DNA from: Holophagales bacterium | GTDB lineage: Bacteria; Acidobacteriota; Holophagae; Holophagales; Holophagaceae | Assembly: GCA_031283145.1 (NCBI GenBank) | Contig: JAITCJ010000056.1 | Span: forward strand, 1 to 5,327 | Length of the DNA: 5,327 nucleotides | Direction of reading: 5' to 3' | Part shown: piece after piece, positions 1 through 3,941 of the stretch | Position numbering within the stretch: position 1 is the stretch's first letter | How the letters are laid out: each line of letters starts with the position of its first letter | Made by a program: the position numbers and the translations under genes | The notes under the pieces: generated by a model | Databases searched by the model: none | Seen by the model: only the letters and a program-made list of their open reading frames with translations | Told to the model about the DNA's origin: nothing

Positions 1-26
1 GTGAACACCTCTTTTGGTCTCGCCAT
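1..26 (-). CDS. N-terminal start of an unidentified gene leaving the left edge
   Basis: On the minus strand an ATG at 26-24 opens a frame reading MARPKEVF and then a Thr codon (AC-) before the window ends. The start is supported by a complete Shine-Dalgarno, AAGGAGGA (plus-strand 34-41), seven bases upstream of the ATG, the best ribosome binding site in the window. A weak promoter-like pair lies further upstream (TTGCAA at 94-99, TAATAG at 72-77, spacer 16), but the -10 matches consensus at only three positions. Only eight full codons are visible, so no family can be assigned. Short basic starts of this kind occur in DNA-binding proteins among many others, and that is not evidence. If real, the gene is transcribed away from the lipoprotein gene. 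Confidence 0.5.
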
Positions 27-33
27 GTGCCCG

Positions 34-41
34 TCCTCCTT
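34..41 (-). promoter_or_regulatory. Strong ribosome binding site for the left-edge gene
   Basis: Reads AAGGAGGA on the minus strand, an eight-base match to the 16S anti-Shine-Dalgarno, seven bases before the ATG at 26-24. It is the main reason for calling a gene start at the left edge. Confidence 0.55.
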
Positions 42-84
42 CTTCCGGAAGGATAACACATCTTTCTTGCGCTATTAGTTAAAA

Positions 85-246
85 ATGGTATCATTGCAAG
101 AAAACGGCTGGATAGTGCTGCGCTGTCTTGCCGAAGATATAGCTGAACAACTTGACGCCTTACTTGATGACATCATTCGATTATTGACCGCAAACAAGAA
201 ATTTTCTGTAGCGCAGCCTCCGGGGAAGCACTTTCAACAAGGCTGA
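85..246 (+). CDS. Possible small protein of 53 residues, or a gene remnant
   Basis: ATG at 85 opens a 53-codon frame closed by TGA at 244-246; an in-frame TAG at 76-78 blocks any longer start. The protein begins MVSLQENGWIVLRCL and has an acidic, leucine/isoleucine-rich middle (LAEDIAEQLDALLDDIIRLL, residues about 20-39) that should form an amphipathic helix. A short polar tail follows. No signal peptide or membrane segment is evident, and I do not recognise the family. Composition looks coding-like, but there is no Shine-Dalgarno before the ATG and the stretch is isolated. It could be a small cytosolic helical protein, a surviving piece of a decayed gene, or chance. A weak 6-bp hairpin (AAAGCA 252-257, TGCTTT 263-268) follows the stop. 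Confidence 0.3.
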   Translation: MVSLQENGWIVLRCLAEDIAEQLDALLDDIIRLLTANKKFSVAQPPGKHFQQG

Positions 247-265
247 AAAACAAAGCACAGCCTGC

Positions 266-310
266 TTTTAGGTTTGTTGGCTATAATATAATTCTGCGTC
301 TAGCCTAAAA
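266..310. repeat. Inverted repeat flanking the lipoprotein promoter
   Basis: TTTTAGG at 266-272 is the exact reverse complement of CCTAAAA at 304-310. A second overlapping pair, GGCTA at 279-283 and TAGCC at 301-305, lies just inside. The arms bracket the twin TATAAT elements, which fits operator half-sites for a repressor or a cruciform-prone segment. An AT-rich 7-bp arm can also occur by chance. Confidence 0.35.
282..292 (+). promoter_or_regulatory. Tandem overlapping TATAAT -10 elements for the lipoprotein gene
   Basis: Two perfect TATAAT hexamers overlap by one base (282-287 and 287-292). No good -35 hexamer sits 16-18 bases upstream of either, and there is no TGn extension, so the promoter may be weak or activator-dependent. 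Initiation would fall near 294-299 and leave a leader of about 60 nucleotides before the ATG at 358. Confidence 0.5.
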
Positions 311-315
311 CTTTC

Positions 316-330
316 AATAATGTCATTATT
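316..330. repeat. 15-bp perfect palindrome in the lipoprotein leader
   Basis: AATAATG (316-322) and CATTATT (324-330) are perfect reverse complements around a single central T. The site lies just downstream of the predicted transcription start. The one-base centre is too small for a full hairpin loop, so a dimeric DNA-binding protein site is the more natural reading. The protein is unknown. Confidence 0.4.
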
Positions 331-333
331 AAA

Positions 334-352
334 CTTGAATGTTTTCAAGGAG
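334..352 (+). promoter_or_regulatory. Hairpin overlapping the Shine-Dalgarno of the lipoprotein gene
   Basis: CTTGAA (334-339) pairs perfectly with TTCAAG (344-349) across a TGTT loop. The 3' arm includes the first three bases of the ribosome binding site AAGGAG (347-352), which is five bases before the ATG at 358. In the mRNA this hairpin would partly mask the ribosome binding site. The ribosome binding site itself is good and decides the start at 358. Confidence 0.5.
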
Positions 353-357
353 ACATC

Positions 358-1050
358 ATGGGTACGGATTGCTCGAAAATGAATTTGACGTTGCCGAAAA
401 AAAACAGGAGATCTGTGTTTAGTCACAGTCTGAAAAGTTCGGAAGAAAAGTCTTTATCCGGCACGGGTTCAAAGAGGATGGCCGCTTTAGGGGGCATTCT
501 CGCGTTGGTCCTGGCGGGCTGCCGCAGTGGAAATACTGACACCAACGCCGTAATAGCGAAGATTGGCGCGGAAAAGATCACGGAAGCTCAATTTCATGAC
601 TTAATCAACGTTCTTGCGGGAGACCCCGAAAAGGCAAAGGAATTTTTGACCGAAGAAAAGAACCGCGGCCAGCGCAATGAATTTCTGACCAAGTACATTG
701 AGAGTAAGGGTTTGGTCATGCTGGCGAAAGACGAGGGACTGGACGGCGACCCTAAAATAAAACTTCAACTGGACGAAGCGATCATGCAAGTCTATGCTCA
801 AGCCATTCTTGAACGCCGTATGACCAAAGCCGAGCCTACGGAAGCTGAATTGAGGGTCATTTATGATGAAATTGCCGCAAAACAAAGAGCGATGGGTATG
901 ACGCTCCCTCCCTTTGAAGAAGCCAAGACTCATCTGCCGGCGCTCTGGAAGCAAAAGCAACAGCAAGAAATTGGGGAAACTCTTATAAAAGAGATAAAGG
1001 CAAAATACCCGATAACTATTGCGGATGAATACAAAGCCGCGAATAATTAA
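358..1050 (+). CDS. SurA/PpiC-type N-terminal-domain lipoprotein lacking a parvulin domain
   Basis: A 230-residue protein, probably a periplasmic folding factor anchored by lipid. The hydrophobic stretch at residues 41-54 ends in a lipobox, V-L-A-G-C, with the acylated cysteine at 55. The +2 residue is Arg, not Asp, which suggests outer-membrane sorting if E. coli rules hold. After the linker, residues 63-153 resemble the SurA_N chaperone fold: an opening of the AVIAKIGAEKIT type, then charged helices. A PTEAEL segment follows at about 160, where SurA/PpiC/PrsA proteins enter the roughly 90-residue parvulin isomerase domain. Here the chain goes almost directly to the C-terminal helix (FEEAKTHLPALW onward, near residue 185), so isomerase activity is unlikely. 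The start at 358 has AAGGAG upstream, but it gives a 40-residue basic/polar segment before the signal peptide. An internal ATG at 478 (residue 41) would give a more usual length, though with a poor ribosome site. Family membership is moderately certain; the exact substrate is unknown. Confidence 0.75.
   Translation: MGTDCSKMNLTLPKKNRRSVFSHSLKSSEEKSLSGTGSKRMAALGGILALVLAGCRSGNTDTNAVIAKIGAEKITEAQFHDLINVLAGDPEKAKEFLTEEKNRGQRNEFLTKYIESKGLVMLAKDEGLDGDPKIKLQLDEAIMQVYAQAILERRMTKAEPTEAELRVIYDEIAAKQRAMGMTLPPFEEAKTHLPALWKQKQQQEIGETLIKEIKAKYPITIADEYKAANN
1047..1050. other. Shared TTAA providing both convergent stop codons
   Basis: The lipoprotein gene stops at TAA 1048-1050 on the plus strand and xerD stops at TAA on plus-strand 1049-1047. 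The two genes overlap only in this tetranucleotide, so transcription of each must end inside the other's coding region or run antisense to it. Confidence 0.9.
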
Positions 1051-1982
1051 TACTGTTGCGCCCTGGGGTGCTTTTGTCGGTAAAGATCCTGAAGCCTTCT
1101 TTTATGTACATGTGTGTATATCTGCGTTGTGCTTATATCCGCATGTCCCAGCATTGCCTGGACAGATCTTAGATCCGCGCCGTGATCCAGCAGGTGTGTG
1201 GCAAAAGCGTGGCGTAAAACGTGGGGGCTGACCGAACTGGAAATATTTGCTCTGATGGCGTATTTCTTAATTAGTCGCCAGAAATGCTGGCGTGTGAGGG
1301 CTTCGCCCCGTCTGCCGATGAACAGCTTGTCGGTTTTTGGCTTTAGTGTTGGGCGAATGGACAGCCATTTCCTTATCCAATGTTCAGCAGCTTCCCCAAA
1401 TGGTATCAGTCTCTCTTTTTTCCCCTTGCCATAGGCGCGTAAAAAACCCTCGTCCAGAAAAACCGACAGAGCGGATAGTTCAGACATCTCGCTCACACGC
1501 ATGCCTGAGGCGTACATCAATTCAATCCAGGCGCGGTCCCTGATGCCAAACGGGCTGTTTGTGTCCGGCGCGTTTATTAATCGTTCAACTTCTTCTTCTT
1601 TAAGTATTTTTGGCAGAGGAAAAGACAATCGCTGGGATTTCAACACAGCCTCAGAGCCGCTTTCAGTGCCACCCTCCTGACGTAAATAATTGAGGAACTG
1701 CCTCAATGTGGAGGCCATTCTGGCCAACGATCGCGATCTTTTGGCTTTAGCCTGTTGATCCGCCAGGAATTCCGTTATCAGGTCTCGGTTAAGTTCCGAG
1801 GGGCTTATGTCCTTGTCGCAGGCCCAAGATGTAAATATTTTCAAATCAGACAGATAGCTTGAACATGTCTGTTTGGCAAGAGATCTCTCCGAACTGAGGT
1901 AAACCTCAAACTCTCTCAGCGTACCCGCCCAGCCGAGGGGCCAACCCTCGTCAGGCACTTGTATCTCAGGCGGTCTGGGCAT
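1047..1982 (-). CDS. xerD: Tyrosine recombinase XerD (site-specific recombinase)
   Basis: A 311-residue cytosolic recombinase expected to act with XerC at a dif site to resolve chromosome dimers. The N-terminal SAM-like core-binding domain covers about residues 20-105 (LREFEVYLSSERSLAKQT onward). The catalytic domain covers about 120-300. All catalytic residues are visible: R162 (GMRVSE), K186 (GKGKKERLIP), H254 and R257 (SPHVLRHAFATHLL), H280 (LGHADISTTQIYTHV) and the nucleophile Y289. The ending, with HPRA near the terminus, resembles XerD more than XerC, and length is normal for the family (about 300). The ATG at 1982 has no Shine-Dalgarno, but a perfect TATAAT sits five bases upstream, so translation may be leaderless. 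No partner xerC, dif site or phage/integron gene is nearby, so a housekeeping role is more likely than a mobile-element integrase. The XerD/XerC distinction is less certain than the family. Confidence 0.9.
   Translation of the reverse strand: MPRPPEIQVPDEGWPLGWAGTLREFEVYLSSERSLAKQTCSSYLSDLKIFTSWACDKDISPSELNRDLITEFLADQQAKAKRSRSLARMASTLRQFLNYLRQEGGTESGSEAVLKSQRLSFPLPKILKEEEVERLINAPDTNSPFGIRDRAWIELMYASGMRVSEMSELSALSVFLDEGFLRAYGKGKKERLIPFGEAAEHWIRKWLSIRPTLKPKTDKLFIGRRGEALTRQHFWRLIKKYAIRANISSSVSPHVLRHAFATHLLDHGADLRSVQAMLGHADISTTQIYTHVHKRRLQDLYRQKHPRAQQY
1058..1075 (+). terminator. Short terminator-like hairpin after the lipoprotein gene
   Basis: GCGCC (1058-1062) and GGTGC (1067-1071) form a 5-bp stem with one G-U pair and a CTGG loop. 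Four T residues follow (1072-1075). It begins eight bases after the stop codon and lies within the 3' end of the opposing xerD gene. The short stem and T-run make it a weak candidate. Confidence 0.35.
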
Positions 1983-1987
1983 AGATA

Positions 1988-1993
1988 ATTATA
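1988..1993 (-). promoter_or_regulatory. Candidate xerD -10 element placed for a leaderless transcript
   Basis: TATAAT on the minus strand lies five bases before the xerD ATG (1982-1980). With normal -10 to start spacing, transcription would begin at or within a base or two of the ATG. No convincing -35 hexamer is present at 16-18 bases; that position falls in the left arm of the inverted repeat at 2005-2033. Confidence 0.45.
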
Positions 1994-2004
1994 AGTCAGT
2001 TTCA

Positions 2005-2033
2005 CATCAAAATCACGGAACGCAATTTTGATG
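2005..2033. repeat. 9-bp inverted repeat in the xerD-acpP divergent region
   Basis: CATCAAAAT (2005-2013) and ATTTTGATG (2025-2033) are perfect reverse complements separated by 11 bases. The centres of the arms are 20 bp apart, about two helical turns, which suits a dimeric protein bound on one face of DNA. The repeat covers the -35 region of the predicted xerD promoter. It is too AT-rich and lacks a directly adjoining T-run, so it is a poor intrinsic terminator, although TTTTT occurs at 2041-2045. Confidence 0.45.
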
Positions 2034-2145
2034 CGGAAGTTTTTGTGGCCGTATTTTTCACTATTAACCTATTCAAAACTTGTTTCCAAAAAAGGCCCTC
2101 TTGATAATTCCTGAAAAAAAGTACATCATGTCTTTTGGAGTTTTT

Positions 2146-2160
2146 TGCCAATACTTGGCA
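2146..2160. promoter_or_regulatory. 15-bp palindrome overlapping the acpP -35, candidate operator
   Basis: TGCCAA (2146-2151), a TAC centre, and TTGGCA (2155-2160) form a perfect 6+3+6 palindrome. Its right arm is the putative -35 hexamer of acpP, and a second small palindrome, TTGATCAA (2161-2168), abuts it. Placement over a -35 is typical of repressor operators. The regulator cannot be named from this sequence. Confidence 0.5.
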
Positions 2161-2181
2161 TTGATCAACAGATGTGATAAT
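2155..2181 (+). promoter_or_regulatory. acpP promoter with extended -10
   Basis: TTGGCA (2155-2160) matches the sigma-70 -35 consensus at five of six positions. GATAAT (2176-2181) matches the -10 at five of six and carries a TGT extension (2173-2175). The 15-base spacer is short, but an extended -10 tolerates this. Initiation near 2187 would leave a leader of about 20 bases containing AAGGAG (2196-2201). Confidence 0.6.
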
Positions 2182-2206
2182 CTCGCATGGTTTATAAGGA
2201 GAGCCC

Positions 2207-2446
2207 GTGAGTGAGACTAGAAAAAAAGTTATCGCGATTATTGCCGAGCAATTGGCTAAACCGGAGGATTCAATCGTCGAAAGCAGCCACTTTGTTGACG
2301 ACCTTGGCGCTGACAGTTTGGACCTGGTCGAAATAATAATGGCCATTGAGGAGGCCTTTGGGATTGAAATCCCTGAAACCGAACAGGAAAAAATCAAAAC
2401 GGTTGGTGACGCGATCACCTACATTGAAAAACATCCAAAGGCTTGA
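2207..2446 (+). CDS. acpP: Acyl carrier protein
   Basis: A 79-residue acidic cytosolic protein that carries acyl intermediates of type II fatty-acid synthesis on a 4'-phosphopantetheine arm. The attachment motif G-A-D-S-L is present, with the serine at residue 37 beginning helix II ([19 protein letters not shown]). The other helices are as expected: VIAIIAEQL (about residues 8-16) and [11 protein letters not shown] at the end. Length matches the family. It starts with GTG, not ATG, supported by AAGGAG five bases upstream (2196-2201). The gene has its own promoter and is followed by an intrinsic terminator-like hairpin before fabF. The usual upstream neighbour fabG is replaced here by divergent xerD. 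The identification is very secure. Confidence 0.97.
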   Translation: MSETRKKVIAIIAEQLAKPEDSIVESSHFVDDLGADSLDLVEIIMAIEEAFGIEIPETEQEKIKTVGDAITYIEKHPKA

Positions 2447-2469
2447 TGAACCTTTGAATTTTATTTTTA

Positions 2470-2511
2470 GCCGCAAGGCCGTTGATATGGCCATTGCGGC
2501 GCTGTTTTTTT
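2470..2511 (+). terminator. Intrinsic terminator/attenuator between acpP and fabF
   Basis: GCCGCAAGGCC (2470-2480) pairs with GGCCATTGCGGC (2489-2500) as an 11-bp GC-rich stem with one bulged T (2494 or 2495) and an 8-base loop. GCTG and then seven T residues (2505-2511) follow. It begins 24 bases after the acpP stop. The fabF ribosome site GAGGTGA (2512-2518) starts immediately after the T-run and no separate fabF promoter is evident. Partial read-through from acpP therefore probably supplies fabF mRNA. Confidence 0.8.
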
Positions 2512-2521
2512 GAGGTGACAC

Positions 2522-3772
2522 ATGGCTTCCATTCAGCGCCGCCGAGTAGTTATTACCGGTATGGGTACTCTAAACCCCTGTGGCAACACTGTCGGCGAAA
2601 CTTGGGATTCAGTCATAGTCGGCAAAAGCGGCATACAGATCATTGACCGATTTGACACGACTGATTTTGCCTGCAAGATAGCGGGGCAGGTCAAAAATTT
2701 CAATCCTGATCCTTTTATAGAGAAAAAAGAACAGAAGAAGATGGACATCTTCATACATTACGCTATGGCCGCAGCTTCTGAAGCCATGAAAGACGCCGGT
2801 TTAGATGGTGCTGAACTGCCTAATGAGGAGCTTCAGCGCTTCGGCGTAGCGGTTGGATCGGGCATTGGCGGGCTTGGCACTATCTGGAACGAAGCAAACG
2901 GCTACAGAGGCCCGCGCAGAACCAGCCCTTTTTTCATTCCCAGCCTCATAGTCAACCTTGCAGGCGGCAATATCAGCATCAAATACAGACTGCAAGGCCC
3001 CAACACTGCTGTTGCCACAGCTTGCGCCACCGGCGCGCACGCTATAGGGGATGCCGCTAGATTGATTATGTTCGGCTACGCCGACCGCATGTTGGCCGGC
3101 GGTTCTGATTCTGTTATAAACCAGTTGGGCGTGGGCGGATTTGGCGCTATGAGGGCTATTTCCACACGAAACGACGCGCCGGAAAAAGCCAGCCGCCCCT
3201 TTGACAAAGACAGAGACGGATTTGTGATGGGCGAAGGAGCCGGCGTAGTGGTGCTGGAAGAATACGAAATCGCGAAATCTCGCGGAACCAAGATATATGC
3301 GGAAGTAGTCGGCTACGGCATGTCCGGCGATGCTTATCATATGACCAGCCCCAGCGAGGACGGCGATGGAGCTACGCGCGCAATGAAAGCCGCCATTTCT
3401 GACGCTGAAATAGCGCCGGAGCAAATTGGCTACATAAACACACATGGTACTTCCACCCCTGCCGGAGACCGCGTTGAATGTCTGGCTATCCGCAAGACTT
3501 TTGGTACCCACGCAGATAAGCTCAAAGTCAGCTCCACAAAATCAATGCACGGACATCTTTTGGGCGCCGCCGGCGGACTGGAAACCATCATCGCGGTCAT
3601 GGCCCTGAAAGATGGTGTTGCGCCGCCCACCATCAATGTTGAAAATCAGGACCCCGAATGCGACCTGGACGTATGCGCCAATACGCATTGCCGTTTTGAT
3701 TCTGAGTACGCGCTCAACAATAATTTCGGATTTGGCGGCACTAACGCCTGCCTGATTCTGCGTAAGATATAG
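2522..3772 (+). CDS. fabF: Beta-ketoacyl-ACP synthase II (KAS II)
   Basis: A 416-residue cytosolic condensing enzyme that extends acyl-ACP by two carbons using malonyl-ACP, the partner of the AcpP encoded just upstream. Thiolase-fold landmarks are all present: VVITGMGTLNPCG at the N-terminus, nucleophile C168 in A-T-A-C-A-T-G, H308 in INTHGTSTPAGD, K340 and H345 in STKSMHGHLLGAAGG, and the C-terminal NNNFGFGGTNA loop. C168, H308, K340 and H345 are each offset by five from E. coli FabF C163, H303, K335 and H340, so the active site is complete. Length is normal (about 410-415). GAGGTGA (2512-2518) precedes the ATG. FabB is a possible alternative, but the C-terminal half and the acpP linkage favour FabF. 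It lies 75 bases after acpP, behind the attenuator. Confidence 0.96.
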   Translation: MASIQRRRVVITGMGTLNPCGNTVGETWDSVIVGKSGIQIIDRFDTTDFACKIAGQVKNFNPDPFIEKKEQKKMDIFIHYAMAAASEAMKDAGLDGAELPNEELQRFGVAVGSGIGGLGTIWNEANGYRGPRRTSPFFIPSLIVNLAGGNISIKYRLQGPNTAVATACATGAHAIGDAARLIMFGYADRMLAGGSDSVINQLGVGGFGAMRAISTRNDAPEKASRPFDKDRDGFVMGEGAGVVVLEEYEIAKSRGTKIYAEVVGYGMSGDAYHMTSPSEDGDGATRAMKAAISDAEIAPEQIGYINTHGTSTPAGDRVECLAIRKTFGTHADKLKVSSTKSMHGHLLGAAGGLETIIAVMALKDGVAPPTINVENQDPECDLDVCANTHCRFDSEYALNNNFGFGGTNACLILRKI

Positions 3773-3789
3773 CAGTTCAACTCCCCAGA

Positions 3790-3816
3790 GGCCGCGCTGA
3801 AAAAAATATTCAGGCC
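3790..3816 (+). repeat. Imperfect hairpin after fabF containing CTGAA-N7-TTCAG
   Basis: CTGAA (3797-3801) and TTCAG (3809-3813) are inverted around AAAAATA. GGC (3790-3792) can pair with GCC (3814-3816) if 3793-3796 bulge. The 7-base direct repeat AGGCCGC also occurs at 3789-3795 and 3812-3818. It may terminate fabF weakly, since only TTT follows at 3819-3821, or it may be a protein-binding site upstream of uvrB. Confidence 0.3.
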
Positions 3817-3835
3817 GCTTTGAGTATCGTTTGCA

Positions 3836-3880
3836 TTGCGCCCAGTGTCAAAAACGGAGGCATGTTTGCCGGTGGCGCAA
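3836..3880 (+). repeat. Nested inverted repeats upstream of uvrB
   Basis: TTGCGCC (3836-3842) pairs with GGCGCAA (3874-3880). Inside it, GGCA (3859-3862) and TGCC (3867-3870) form a small stem with a TGTT loop. No T-run follows. This may fold in an RNA that reads from fabF into uvrB. No known riboswitch class is recognised. Confidence 0.3.
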
Positions 3881-3941
3881 CAAGCATGATTTGTGTTTGT
3901 TTTAAGGTTAATTGACTGCATAAGGCCAAAGCAAAAAATAA

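Noticed and set aside
274..297. Sigma-54 promoter before the lipoprotein gene
   Set aside because: A GG is followed by GC only after 15 bases, not the required 10, so the -24/-12 pattern does not fit.
601..966. 121-codon open frame on the minus strand inside the lipoprotein gene
   Set aside because: It is antisense to a gene with a lipobox and recognisable chaperone-type region, and its product has no recognisable features.
1019..1434. Plus-strand open frames antisense to the 3' half of xerD
   Set aside because: The opposite strand carries an intact XerD with all catalytic residues; these frames have no domain or convincing ribosome site.
1047..1982. The tyrosine recombinase as a phage or integron integrase marking a mobile element
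   Set aside because: Length and motif wording match chromosomal XerD. There is no attachment-site repeat, tRNA, cassette array or phage gene beside it.
2002..2418. 138-codon minus-strand frame crossing the divergent region and acpP
   Set aside because: Most of it is antisense to acpP, which is certain. The rest has low-complexity composition with no recognisable motif, and it would run through the xerD and acpP promoters.
2801..3511. 236-codon minus-strand open frame within fabF
   Set aside because: It is a mirror of GC-biased third positions in fabF. The product shows no family resemblance, while fabF on the other strand is complete.
3862..3915. 17-codon plus-strand frame before uvrB, a possible leader peptide
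   Set aside because: GGAGG lies only one base before the ATG, too close for normal initiation. There is no run of regulatory codons.
3646..3921. 91-codon minus-strand frame spanning the fabF end and the following gap
   Set aside because: Half is antisense to conserved fabF codons. The part in the gap has no ribosome site or recognisable protein.
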